Shown here piece after piece: positions 22,558-34,439 of a stretch of DNA of 64,000 nt. Source of the DNA: Penelope pileata. Lineage: Eukaryota > Chordata > Aves > Galliformes > Cracidae. The DNA lies in contig WBMW01003210.1 of assembly GCA_013396635.1 (NCBI GenBank), forward strand, positions 236,878 through 300,877, given 5' to 3'. Every line of letters starts with the position of its first letter. Position 1 is the first letter of the stretch. The translations under genes were made by a program, and so were the position numbers. A model generated the notes under the pieces. The model was not told the DNA's origin and did no database searches. It saw nothing but the letters and a program-made list of their open reading frames with translations.

Positions 22558-25500
22558 GTAGCTTTTAGTAACATCAACTTACTGTGGTATATGTAGAAGG
22601 TATAGAGTATAGAAATTATATCTACTGTATAAATCACATGAAATTATGAATTAATGATAATTTCATAATGAGATGTCCTTAAGTGGTTTAGCTTTATTTT
22701 AAAGCCAGCAGTATAGGAAAAGCTTATTTCTTCCCCTTGAGTGAAGTGATCGACTCAATGCTTAGAGCCAGATGAGCCCATGTTCAGCTGTTTCCACACA
22801 TGAAGATGGAATTGCTGTAGTAATATTCCTCACACAAACATGCACATCCACGAAAAAAATAAAAGGAAAATGGAAATATTTATTGGTAATCACATCAGAA
22901 TGTAAAAATGCTCTTCCAGAATTCTGTCATGAAAATGGAAGAGGGAGGGTAGAAAGGGAAATAGCGTCTTATCTGGCAAAACTGATTATAATATAAGCTG
23001 GATAAAAGAGAGGTATTTTACCTTGTAAACCTTGAAGATATCAAGTTCACAATCAGTTTTTAGGAATCTCACAGAAAACATTGACTGATTAAATAATAAC
23101 CTAGTTAGAAAAACAAAACATATTTCCCTATGTATCACTTCTGCCAAAGAGGGAACGCATTTGTAACACAGTTTGAGAGTTTTAGAATAAAGGTATAATA
23201 TACATGTATTAATTCCCACAAGCATTGCTGAGTCGTTAATATTCAGCTCAGAAGCTGATGCTCATTAGATCTTAGATGTCTTGAAATGTTCATGTGCCAG
23301 TCTTATAATACTGTTTAATTTAGTTGTGCAGTCAAACATATTTTTTCAGATTTGAATTCCATAGCTTTATGCTTATTCAAATATTTTATTACATTCCTGC
23401 TGCAATTACTTTGGAAGTTAAAGTATTTTATTTAATACAAAGGCAAAAGTCTTTTTCAAGAACATAATTATTTAAAACTTTCACCTAAGTCAATTCACAG
23501 CTCAAAGTAAACTAGATTCAATAATGATCCTATTTTAAAGTTACTTTGTATTCCAGACACCTAATATAATAAAATGTAAAGAAAATTGTTGATGTAGTTG
23601 TTTTAGACCAATGCAAGGCAGGCATAGAGACTGAATTTTCATTTGGATTAGCAGAAGATATGAGAGCCAATAACTCAATTAAAACAATTGCTTTTTCAGG
23701 GCACAGAAAAGGCAACAGGAGACAAATGAAAATACTAACAGATGACTTGTTTATTCAACTTAAAATCTTTCTAAAAAGCAAGACTATTCTGTCCTTCAAT
23801 AAAATTATTACTAATGTGGAAAAGAAGTTTTCTCTATTTCAGTTATAATACTAGCAGCAGTTTGCTTTGTGGTCAGTGCTCCCATTCTAAGAGATGGTCC
23901 TCATTATGTAGCAGGATATCTTCCTGCATAATTAAACTCTGTCTTGGGAAGAATACTTTTATTCTCCTCTCTGCTATCAGGTATTTCACAGTTGTAAAAT
24001 AAGTGTTGATTTTTTTTGTCATTCAACTTCAGAGTGCTGGCGAAATGATAACAAAGAATATAGTAGAAAGATGGCTCTCTGTCTAATACGTGGTATTCCT
24101 TTGGAAAGTAGGATCTTGCCATTTGCCCTAACATTGACATCAGTTAGCTTAGAGACCTAGAAATCTAGACCATTGATTCCTGCCTTGCTCCTCTCCTTAG
24201 GGGAATTAACAAGCACATAGCTGGAATTCAACTCATGAACTAAGCCTTTTTTGTATAACTAGCAGTGCTGATATCTCAGATAAGAAGAATAAAGTCCTGA
24301 TGTTAGTCCCTGCCAATAATCAACAACTAAACTGAGTTTCTGTGATAACAAGAGCTAAAACTGATATCCCAGACAATCATTTCCTTTCTTTGGCAATTAG
24401 GTCACATCTCTTTAACCTAATGAATTGTTGGTGTAATCACTATAATACAGAAGGAAAACAACACCACAAGGTGAATTTGACCCCACAGTAACTTATACCT
24501 TAACAGGGATAAGGTAGAAATTGGTTTTTATCTTCACTGATATTTTAGTACCAATTAATTTTAACAAGAGAAAATGCAGTGTCAGATAGAACAAGTAAAA
24601 ACGATTCAGTAGTTGAAAGCTGAAGTTAAAATCAGATTAGGAGGAAGATATATATTTCTAGCAGAAAGAATAAGCACCAGAATAATCACTGTCTCAAGGA
24701 TTCTGCTCCTGGATTAGAAGCCTACCAGCAGGTATTTAGGTACAGCCAGAAGTTAAGGTCTGTGCCCAGGAAATACTGGACCAAATATTATTATCTGTTC
24801 TTATCAGAAAGTTAAGAATGAGTGGCAATGATATTCTCATATGTTATGAAAACTCATCATGGACATGAACTGAGAAAAGTTGCAAGAGCCTTATTTTCAT
24901 GTGCAGATCTGTAAGATGAGGAAGAGGCCCAAAAGGCCTCTCCTGTAGACCCACCTCAACAGCAGGAACAGGAGAACTGCATAGCACTATGTCAGATTTT
25001 TCAAAATATGATTTCAGCACTTAAAACTGACCTGAAACAGTTTTCCATACAATTTTACCTTGTAAATACAATAGAACTGTTCAAGCCTTCATGAGCAGTA
25101 GAATACTAATTATTTGGGGAAATTTCACAGGATACTCATACATATGATATGTCCAAGATTTACTATTTAACAGATGAAAAAGAGGTTTCTGACTAATTAA
25201 AATCACAGGGGAATAGCAAAAACCTTATCTCAGGACATGAAGTGAGAAAAAAAATAACCAGGTGTTTTACCCTTCAGAAAGGTTTGCTTAAGCATTTCAA
25301 GCCATTTCAGTGCTAACAGGTCTCATTTCCCTGATGTAATTAGTAAAAGAAACAACAATTACCAATAGGTTCATTAAATAAATCAACCCTGTTGCTCATT
25401 GTGAAGTTAATTATCAGTAATGCAAGTGATTGTTATGGACACAATTTGTTGGTATTCAGGAGCAACACATTACTGAGGAGAGTATTACCGTGCTTTTAAA

Positions 25501-28500
25501 TTTTATCATTCAAATAGATGAATGTTTTCTGCTTTTTCATTTAATAACTGAAAATTATTCTTATTGGGAATGAGTTTTGCATTCTAATTAAGATAAAGCT
25601 TATTCAGAGTGCAATAAATGAACAGTCTTATCCTTGTTTCTATAAAATAGTTTTGCTTACATTCATGTCGTGTAACTCTGACCTACCAGCAACATAATAC
25701 GAGTACTTATTGTTGTGAAACTCTCCATTTAATATCACTTATGGCAATAAGGACCCATCAGAGTATTAGCTTTTTTTTTGCCAGGAAATAGCCTCATACA
25801 CATCAATTTCCATTCTTACCTGGCTGGAAGCCTCTGTCTTGTTCTGGTCTTGGCTTTGTAATATTCCATCTATTCCATAAAACGATATACATAGGCATGA
25901 AACTCTTGACCCTTTGGGAAAAAACCTGACTTGTTCTTACATTTTTGCACTATAGTTTTGCTGGAATATCTCCTTGATTTTAATGTTTTTTATCTATATT
26001 TTCAAGATGAGTGATCACCTTTGTCCACTGTATGCATGTATATCTTTATCTTTTATTTAAAATAAAAAGGTTATCCAGTGCTCCTGAGGAAAAATAGTAG
26101 TCAATAGTCCTTTTTCTCAGGAGGAAAAAAAATTTCTACCATAAAAACAGAGCTCACTGCTCATGACACAGACATCCCCTGGGAATTTTCTAAGATAACA
26201 TCTGAATTTCTATATGAACGAGAGCATAGGTAACTTCATCATCTCTGTTCTAATTGTATATTTCTTGCCTGCTTTCTCTAGAATAAACTCAGAGCACTTT
26301 TGTATATAGTGACTTTTACTAATCTAAAATATCTGCATGCCATATTTTTCCTCTTATTCTATTCACAGGGAGTGCAACATACTGAAGTGTAATAAATACT
26401 GGCATTAGTTTTATAGCAAAGTAGTACTGCCATTGCTTTTTCCGCAGTCTTTCTTCTGTCCAGAAAAGATTCTCCAAGTTCCCTCCATAAGGTTTCTCGA
26501 GAATTTTTGCAGCTCACACCCATTTTCAAAGATTATTTAATACTGAGAATCAGTTAGTGGCAGTTACTACACTGTATTATGATATTTTGATCACTGTTTT
26601 CCCTCCTGTCAAAATTTACCAGTATTTTGTGACAGAGGAAAAAACATGCCAACTATTGACTTAGTTGTGTTTAAATTCAACATGGCAACAGAAAGACTTA
26701 ATATTGCCCATCCAGGGAGCAAAAAGCCAAGCAATATTCAGCTGACCAGAAACCTTTCCCCTAATCTGCTCTGTTTCATAATTATTTATTTTTATTACAC
26801 AAGTGTCAAAGAAAGAAAGGTTCCCTTTTATTTAGTCTTTGTGCAAACAATGGAGTAAGAATCACAATATGTCCAAAGAGCTTGAAAGTCAAACCAGAGC
26901 TCACAATTTCAATTAGCGTCTCTCAAAAGATGGAAGTGTTTTCTTTTGGATCTGGCATCCAAGTAATGTGAAAATTGTTTTCATGTGAATTAATAGAAAT
27001 CAAGGAAAGAGAATTAAGATAGTATATATAACATAAGCAGTTACCTCTAAAGCAAGTGGCTTCAAGTACATGGAGCTTTAAAAAAAAAAAAAAAAAACAT
27101 AAATCGCAAATAAATAGAAAAAAATTATCAGTTTTCAGAATTTTTCTCAGTATACTCAGCTGCAAATTGGCAGGACATTCCAGTCCAAGTAAACAAGTTA
27201 CACTACACATCAAAATAATATACACCATTTTAAAACCCACCCTTTATTCAGCAGAAGCCCATTTACTAGATGTATTAAAAGAAATATTTCACAATCCCAG
27301 ACATTCAAGAAATATTAGTTACTCTATTTATTCCCACTGCATTTTAAGATTATTCAGCTGGCAGTTGCTAAGGCAACAGCCTTCATTTATTTCAAGTATT
27401 ATCAGAATGAGAATACTGCTCTGCAAGAGATAAGGCTACAAAAAATAATAGCATTAGATCTAAATAAGTGAGCAATATACATATTTCTGTTTGAGTACAC
27501 ACATGCTCAGAGGCGAGGGGTAGGTGGCATAAGCTCAAGTGAGTTTAAACTGTTTGAGTTTTGTCTAACTGCCAGCTTTTCTCATTTGTCTCTTACAGAA
27601 AATGCATGAGAATATCCTCAAAGAGTTCTCAACCTTTTCTGTAAATATAATCAACTGCAATCGTGTTAATATGTTAGGGCATTGCTAAGGAATACAAATT
27701 CTTTTTTGCTAAAGAAAGCATTTCAGCTACACAAGTTTTGCAAATCAGCAGGTGATGACAATGTGGCACATATTCAAAAGGCAACCCAGACTACCATGAA
27801 AGCTGAGCTTTAGAACGATGAGTTTGCCAAACATTCACCAGCAGGAGAGCAAGACCTCTTACATGTCTCACTATTGTTAAGCAAAAGCAAGTTGAGCCTC
27901 AAGACAGAAAATAGATTTTAAAGCATTTTCAGACAATGTCCTTTTCTTTCCCCTCCTAGCAGACAGGAGTTCTTCAAGTATATTAGAAGACTTGCAATCT
28001 CTTCTTTGGATCCTTTGCACCTTCTTTTTGGTGCTTAGTATCCCAACAGGTAGTGAGGATTAACCCCCGAAGAAGCTCCTATAAGCATGTGTTACGATGG
28101 GTGAAATTGGTGAAAGCATGGATTCTAATGGCACAAAGAAATCACTGTAGAGAAGAATTTCCCTCCTGAAAATGTGGACACCTGCATTTGCCAGGGAGAA
28201 AAAAAAGCCAGAAAAACCACATGTATAAATAAAAGCCAATGGAGTGAGGGTTGGGACTTTGGTATTTCAAAGGTGTATAGCATGTTTGTGTCTTCTCCTA
28301 GTTGTTTTAATTCAGGAAAGATCACATCCATTGCTCTTCTCCCACAGCATACATCATAAAATACACTTACAATACACTGCTTACACAAAGCAGTCTGTAC
28401 TACCCATCTTCTGTCCAAATCCTTCCAGCCTTTCCTAAGCTCCACAAAGACAGCAATTGTTCAGCTGACCCAAAACATTCTAGCAACTAAAGGATACCGA

Positions 28501-30021
28501 TATAACCTAAGGTAATCTGCATTCTTGTTAGAAAGATTTACTTCAGCTGAAGTATACAAACTTGCAAGGTTTCTTCCAGACTGCAGGCCAAAGTCTGAGA
28601 TCTTTACTCACACCGTCCTGTGTCTCCATGTGTGCTAAAAACTTGTCAGAGGCCTATAGAGGTTTTCTGAGACAAGGATTTGCATAGTAACAGAAAAGAA
28701 TGTACAGAAATTCTCCATTATTTCTCACATTTCTGTTAAAACATACGTATGGAAGCCTGGGGATCCAAAATCTGCTTGTAAGAGGTTTCCTCAAGAAACA
28801 ATACCCTATGAGGAAACAAATTTTATTCTATTCATTTGGGGCTTCAATCTATTTTTCTTATAAAAAGAAAAGGGAATTGTTGTTTGTAAAGCCTTTTCAT
28901 ATTCCAGCACAATTAGTAAACATTCCTCTTCACTTCTAATGGGCCTGAAAGACTGGAAGAAAAAAAGCCTGAATATCTGTCAGAGCAGACTGTTACAGAA
29001 CAGATAAAAGAGAAAACGATTGTTTGCAGCATCGGTGCACTGTGTTTTTCTTACACTCTATCAGACTTTAGAAAATACTTTCAGTTTCACCAAAGGACAG
29101 GAATGCCATAGCTAGTCCTCAACTGATGGATTGGAACTGGGTTTCCTCAAGTTGTATAGATCCAGGAATTATGAGACCTCTGCCTCCATGCTTAAGACAT
29201 CAGGAGGACCATTATGCAGGCACACTCATATTTAACATTCGTTTTGAGAGATTTCTTTGAAAGTTGAAATGAGGGAAATACCACTAAAGGAAAACTAAAA
29301 TATTGCAAAAGTACAATATGAGTAATCTATATATGCATAAATATAGCAAGCTTTAGGATGTGCGGGGGGGGGGAAGAGAGAATTTCATGAAACGCAGCGT
29401 GTGTAAACCAAAACAGCCTGAAGCAACTTACCTAACATTGTGGCAATTTACAGTTTTGTACAATATTCATGAAATGCTAACACTAAATTAACAAACTTAA
29501 AACATTGTTGGCCTTTTGAATGCACGTGTAATTACTGCATTAGAGACAGTAGAATAAGCAATATTGAATTCTGTGTTTAAATTGAGCTCCCTCCTTTCCT
29601 TTTACCGTTGTGCTTTATTGAATGATTGCCTTGTATTGCATTCTCTGCTCAATTAGGAAATCTTCTGTAAGTAAGAGAGGTTTCATCATCAACAAGGAAC
29701 ATGATAGCACACAGATTGCTAGATAAATTCTGGAGTGTCATGAGAACATACGGAAGAGACTACACCTTGAACTGCATCATCCAGACAGCTGGAGGGGCTG
29801 TCCGGCTGGCACGTGTCCCAGTACACCTTGTACTGTATTTTAAGATAAGTCTGGCCAGTCCACTGCCATGGAACCAACAACAACTCTAGTCTGCACTGAT
29901 GGAGAAGTATTGCATTTTATTCTATTCTATCAGTCACTTCTGTTGCTGAAGCTTCTAGAAATAAAACATCAGAGCCACAGAGCCAATGAAACAAATTGGG
30001 TTTTTTTGATCCTTTGCATAA
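22558..30021. other. Long intergenic stretch poor in recognised repeats
   Basis: About 7.5 kb of AT-rich unique sequence. I see only short simple runs: a poly-A near 27080-27096 and a 10-base G run at 29364-29373. None of the open frames, including the 125-codon one at 27056-27433 and the 106-codon minus-strand one at 28125-28445, shows a domain I recognise. Old, highly diverged repeats could be hidden. Confidence 0.6.
29364..29373. repeat. Poly-G tract
   Basis: An uninterrupted run of ten G. Confidence 0.85.
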
Positions 30022-30138
30022 TCTGGACATTGGACAAAGCTTTCAGACATAATTTTGGTGGTCCTGCGTGGAGACAGTAGTCAGACTCACGGGTCCTATC
30101 CGACTCAGGATATTCTTTGATTCCATGATTCTATGATA
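30022..30138 (+). mobile_element. CR1 LINE 3' end, short
   Basis: Only the last ~115 bp remain: GGACAAAGCTTTCAGACATA, GGTGGTCCTGCGTGGAGAC, ACTCAGGATATTC, then the tail TTCCATGATTCTATGATA. It is the same 3' end type as 7861-8098 and 50125-51000. Confidence 0.88.
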
Positions 30139-30939
30139 CTGGGACTGAAGAAAGGCAAAAAACTCAGTCTTGAGTAAATGCAAAAAAAGACTGATGTATC
30201 TCCAAAAGTTTCACAAAGTCAGCAAAATAGACATATACAATACAGAATGAAAACATTTTATTTCAGCCCTTTTAAAATACAATTAACTTTTCCATAACAA
30301 TAATTTGAAAAAAAAAAAAAAACAATAGTTTTAATGTTAATATTTATGGAGGTGGAGGAAGATTAACAATAATTCATTTTCATCAAACAAAACACTTCAA
30401 TCTCTCATTTCATTAAGGAAGGTAAAAAAAAAAAAAAATGTGGTATATGCCTTCAAATATTTTTTCATCCAGCATATAAATATAAAAATCCCTTATTGTC
30501 ATAACACCCTTTTTTTTCCCCACACAGTCTTAAACTTTTATAGTCTTATTCATTTTTAAACAGTCGCACAATAACACCTCAGTGATTTTGTTTTTAGTGG
30601 TGTTAAAATTACATAAACAACCAACTTAGAACGTATGACATTTTCATGTAATCTGAAGAACCCTTCTAATGGCACTGTATATTCTACTTGTTGACACCAT
30701 TTTCATATTTATACCTACAAAACTGCATTTTTTCTTAAGGTAGTCTCCTTTCAAAAGATAAGAGATGAGAGATATTGATTCTATGCACAGAATATAGATA
30801 CATATAATAATTTGCAAAAACTAAAATTTTGAAGATAAGTATTAAGAAAGAGGTTTTACATGTCAAATTACTGATGTATTAAAACTTATGTATTTGATCA
30901 TTTTGAACAACCATTGAAATGCTCCTTTTTATGTGGTCT
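30139..30939. other. Intergenic, no gene seen
   Basis: AT-rich sequence with A runs near 30308-30321 and 30425-30437. Nothing recognised. Confidence 0.65.
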
Positions 30940-31212
30940 GTTACTGATAGGTCAGTGGGGTACAATTTTAAATTAAGAGAGAAGAGATTTAGATTAGATG
31001 TTAGGAAGAAATTCTTTACTGAAAGGGTGGTGAGATACATGCACAGGCAGCCCAGAGAAGCTGTGAATGCCCCACCCCTGGATGCACTCAAGACGAGGTT
31101 GGATGGGGCCCTGGGCAGCCTGATCCAGTGGGTGACAGCCCTGCCCATAGTGGGGCAGTTGGAACTAGATGGTCTTAAAGGTCCCTTTCAACCTAAGCCA
31201 ACCTATGACTCC
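30940..31212 (+). mobile_element. CR1 LINE 3' end
   Basis: It contains AGATTAGATGTTAGGAAGAA, GCCCAGAGAAGCTGTGAATG, AGGTTGGATGGGGCCCTGGG and GGTCTTAAAGGTCCCTTTCA, a typical CR1 3' region. One frame keeps RLDVRKKFFTERVVRYMHRQ PREAV-like ORF2 C-terminal sequence. It is 5' truncated. Confidence 0.94.
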
Positions 31213-31790
31213 ATAATTATTGCACCTATCTTTAGGTGTGAAAAATTATTGCAAAGAGTTTACTCTAGAAGGATTTGAATTATGTGCATCAAATAAAATT
31301 CTGTAGTAATATTACAACTAAGAGACATTTTTCCATTGCTAAGTGTGATACCAGTTCTACTTTGTAGTATCATTCCTATCTAAACTACAGCCAAGTGCTC
31401 TTACTCAACTCTATCTAAAAAGTCTACAATCTTTTGTTTTGCTCAGTGGATACACAAGCTGCAGCCTCCTCCAGAGAGTTCAGCAAAGTTGAGCCTGTGG
31501 CATAAAAATTCAAGAGAAGAATTGGAAAATGCCAATATACTATTACTCTGTTTCACAACATCAGTCCCTGATGCAGGAAATATATAATTCTTGTCCTCAA
31601 GAGTAATCTGCGGTCTATTTGTGTTCAATGTGTTCTATATACTGTAAATGGCTTTAGTGTCAGAAATTAATTAGATCTATTGCTCAGACAGATGATCATT
31701 TTCAATCACCCATACAAAAAAAAATACGTCCTCTGCAATAATAAAGAGCAACCAAACAAGGAAGAAAAAATAAGGATAATTACAAATACA
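31213..31790. other. Intergenic, no gene seen
   Basis: AT-rich unique sequence; no repeat or exon recognised. Confidence 0.6.
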
Positions 31791-31875
31791 AAATCATAGA
31801 ATATCCTGAGTTAGGAAGGACCCATAAGGATCATAGACTATACCTTCCTTGCAGGAGTCAGACCTAAATGCTGAT
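31791..31875 (-). mobile_element. CR1 LINE 3' tip, antisense fragment
   Basis: The + strand reads AATCATAGAATATCCTGAGT, then TAGGAAGGACCCATAAGGAT and TGCAGGAGTCAGACC. This is the reverse complement of the CR1 tail and last tens of bases. Confidence 0.85.
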
Positions 31876-32755
31876 AATGTCAAACATGGTCATAGAAATG
31901 CACATTGCACAGTGTTGCTGTTTCAGATGTAAATGAGATGCAGTCCCTAGACAGTACTTCCATAAAATGATGAATGCATAGTCTTCACATGTTTTGCTGT
32001 ATTATGTATTGTTCTAGTTCCATAAAAATTTCTCAAATTCATGTAATTTTGCCTAATCTAGAGCTTCAGGACAGAACACTTAAAAATGAAAACCATATTT
32101 TCATTTAAAAAAATATTTTACAGCAATTTATCATATAGAAAAAGCTGCTGAGACATTCTTATAAGTGAGTTCCTTGGGTTCATTTTTGAATCTACCGAAA
32201 TAGAAAATGGTAAATTCAAAAGATTAGCTCATAAAGTTAATTCTCAGCTAGTTAAAAATTATGAACTGAGCAAATGGGTGATGTTCAAATTGAATTAAAT
32301 AGAAGTTTTGTATAATTTCTAAAGCTAATTTAGAAAGTGGAGACTTCCTTACTATTCAAATTAGCTCGTGTTAAGCTCTCTGTTGTGATTGAGCTATCAT
32401 TCCATTTGTATTGATGTTCTTTGAGAGATGGATCTTTTTCCACTATTAAGAAGACTGGAAACATCAATTCTAATTTTTCAGACATCACACATTGATACCT
32501 GCTTGGCTACATCCAATTACTGTTCTGTTTTTCACATTCTGGAATTACAACACCGTAATTAAAATAATTCATATCAAAATTGTTTTACCATTATTATTTA
32601 GAATTGGCATTACTATTGATCTGAGGCTTCCTCTGGGATTAGAGTCTTATTCTGCCTCTTAGCATCAAAACTAAGATAAAGGCATATCTTCAGATCCAGA
32701 TCACCCATATCTTATTTATAATATATGACTTATAGGGACATCAACCACTTGCACG
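31876..32755. other. Intergenic, no gene seen
   Basis: AT-rich unique sequence between two CR1 pieces. Confidence 0.6.
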
Positions 32756-32794
32756 AAAAAAAAAAAAAAGAAGGAAAGAAAGAAAGAAAAAAGG
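32756..32794. repeat. Poly-A and (GAAA)n microsatellite at a CR1 5' edge
   Basis: An A run followed by four to five GAAA-like units, directly upstream of the 5' end of the CR1 at 32795. Confidence 0.85.
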
Positions 32795-32833
32795 ACTTGA
32801 AAGAAGAAAGTCTACAGAACGTGGAAAAGGCAT

Positions 32834-33896
32834 TTGGCCACTTGCGAGGAATATAGGAACATTGTCAGGGCATGCAGAAATGCCGCAAGGAAAGCTAAGG
32901 CCCTCTTGTTATTAAATCTATCAAGAGAGGTCAAGGACAAGAAGAAAGGCTTCTTTAAGTATATCAATAGCAAAAGGAAGACTAGGGAAAATGCAGGTCC
33001 TCTGCTGAATGCGGTGAGTGCCCTGGTAACGGAGGATGCTAAGAAAGCAGAGTTACTGAATGCCTTCTCTGCTTCGGTCTTTACCACTAAGAAAAGACTG
33101 CCCCTCGGGAATCCCAGACCATGGAGACAAGAGAGAGAGAGTCTGGGGAAAGGAAGACTTCCCCTTGATCAAAGGGGACCTGGTCGGAGATTGTCTAGAC
33201 AAACAAAGCACACACAAACCCATGGGTCCTGTAACGGAAAAAGTCCCAAAACTCTTACGACTACACTATTTGTTTCATCTGGAGCTAGGATCTCTGCTGC
33301 ACATCATTTTCTGCTTCTTCAGCTCCTCCTTGTGCTGCTGTTTCTCTAACTGCTTTCTGATCTTCTTTCTCTTGTGTTGCTTTCTTCTTTGCCTGGCTGG
33401 CCCTTATCTAAGCCTGGGGCAACTTCCCCCCAGGTCCAGTCACAGGTGCAAGTGATCTACCAGTATTCCTCAGGCCAGCCATGCCCCTCCATCATGTGCT
33501 CAATCATTAGTTCATGCTGTGATCAACTGTTTCCCTACAGGCCCCAGTGGGATGCATCTGCAAGTGCTGAGGGAGCTGGCAGAAGTGATTGTCAAACTGC
33601 TCTCTATCATCTTTGAATGGTCATGGAGAACAGGAAAGGTGCCTGACAAAAGCCAACGTCTACCTTGACTTCAGCAAGGCTTTTGACGCTGTCTCCCATA
33701 ACATCCTCACAGGTAAGCTTAGGAAGTGTGAGATAGATGGTTGGACAGTGAGGGGGATTGAGAACTTGCTGACTGGCAGAGCTCAGAGGTTTGTGATCAG
33801 AGGCACAGAGTCTAGTTGGAGGCCTGTACATGTTATATGCCCTGTAGATAGTGGTGTTCCCCAGGGTTCAGTACTGGGTCCGGTCTTGTTCAACAT
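32834..33896 (+). pseudogene. CR1 ORF2 relic (linker and partial reverse transcriptase)
   Basis: Frame 1 from about 32822 reads ATCEEYRNIVRACRNAARKA, then EVKDKKKGFFKYINSKRK and LLNAFSASVFTTK, the stretch between endonuclease and RT that is well conserved in CR1. A frame change near 33095 follows, and GNPRPWRQERESLGK and DFPLIKGDLV fall in different frames. After the foreign insert, RT sequence resumes at about 33538 (GPSGMHLQVLRELAEVIVK), then jumps to VYLDFSKAFDAVSHNIL and DSGVPQGSVLGPVLFNI. The second catalytic box (FADD) is missing because the element is cut at 33896. Not functional. Confidence 0.9.
33229..33537. other. Unidentified ~310-bp insert inside a CR1
   Basis: The block separates CR1 text ending HKPMGP from CR1 text resuming GPSGMHLQVL. 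It does not resemble CR1 or the LTRs here. It is more GC-rich than the surrounding unique DNA. On the minus strand one stretch would read KEELKKQKMM preceded by RKQLEKQQH, a Lys/Gln-rich coiled-coil-like peptide, which suggests a fragment of a processed transcript in antisense. I cannot name a source gene. Confidence 0.6.
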
Positions 33897-33973
33897 AGAA
33901 TCATAGAATCATAGAAACACAAGGTTGAAAAGGACGTACAAGATCATCTAGTCCAACCATCTTCCTATCACTA
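33897..33973 (-). mobile_element. CR1 LINE 3' tip, antisense, split by an LTR
   Basis: The + strand reads GAATCATAGAATCATAGAAA, then AAGGTTGAAAAGGACGTACA and ATCATCTAGTCCAACCATC, the reverse complement of a CR1 3' end. It is broken at 33974 by an antisense LTR. CR1 sequence on the same strand is seen again after the N at 34340. Confidence 0.9.
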
Positions 33974-34339
33974 TGTTCTGGTTTCAGCAGGCAGGCCGAG
34001 AAACTCCACACAGCCTTTTGCTCACCCCCCTCCTCCTCCCAGCTGGGATGGGGGAGAGAATCGAGAAATAAAGTAGAACTTGGGGGTTGAGATAAAAACT
34101 ATTTACTAACAGAAAGAGGAAAATAGAGTAAAATAACAGTAATAATAATTATATACAAAACAAGTGATTGTACAAAGCAATCGCTCACCGACTGCGACCG
34201 ATGCTCAGCCAATCCCCAAGCAAACGGGCCCTCCCAGCTCACTTCCCTTTCTTATATTACATGATGTCATATGGTATGGAATATTACTTTGGTCAGTTTG
34301 GGTCAGCTGCCCCATTCTTGTCCCCTCCCAGCTCCCTGT
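33974..34339 (-). mobile_element. ERV LTR, subfamily A, antisense, cut at an assembly N
   Basis: In reverse complement this is the 3' two-thirds of the LTR family seen at 3824-4382 and 39820-40402. Shared landmarks on the + strand are TGTTCTGGTTTCAGCAGGCA at its end, TCCCAGCTGGGATGGGGGAG, ATATACAAAACAAGTGATTG, and ATATGGTATGGAATATTAC. It lacks about 200 bp expected at the LTR 5' side, because the sequence stops at the N. Confidence 0.85.
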
Positions 34340-34340
34340 N
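34340..34340. other. Assembly gap (single N)
   Basis: One N lies between LTR sequence and CR1 sequence that is not contiguous in either element. Sequence of unknown length is probably missing. Confidence 0.8.
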
Positions 34341-34439
34341 AGTGAGGGGCCCAAAACTGAACACAGTACTCGAGGTGCAGCCTCACCAGAGCTGAGTACA
34401 GGGGGATGATCACCTCCCTGCTCCTGCTGGCTACACTAT
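34341..34439 (-). mobile_element. CR1 LINE fragment, antisense
   Basis: The + strand reads GAGGGGCCCAAAACTGAACA, then CAGTACTCGAGGTGCAGCCT and GATCACCTCCCTGCTCCTGC. These are antisense CR1 ORF2 C-terminal sequences (SREVIIPLYSALVRLHLEYC in the minus-strand frame). Confidence 0.9.

Larger units (their letters stand above)
32795..33896 (+). mobile_element. CR1 LINE, internal ORF2 part, interrupted
   Basis: CR1 sequence from the linker before the reverse transcriptase up to the VLFNI block. The piece is interrupted by about 310 bp of unrelated sequence (about 33229-33537) and lacks part of the RT between the WSWRTGKVPDKS block (~33645) and the YLDFSKAF block. It stops abruptly at TTGTTCAACATA, where an antisense CR1 tail begins. 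The 34440-34935 piece, in the same direction, may be its continuation. Confidence 0.92.

Noticed and set aside
27056..27433. 125-codon frame on the + strand
   Set aside because: It starts in a poly-A derived Lys run and shows no domain or coding-like composition.
28125..28445. 106-codon minus-strand frame, with overlapping + frames
   Set aside because: No recognised family, no splice or promoter context, and frames on both strands are open over the same span, as happens by chance.
34164..34409. Overlapping 75-81 codon frames spanning the N at 34340
   Set aside because: They lie in LTR and CR1 sequence and cross an unresolved base; not genes.
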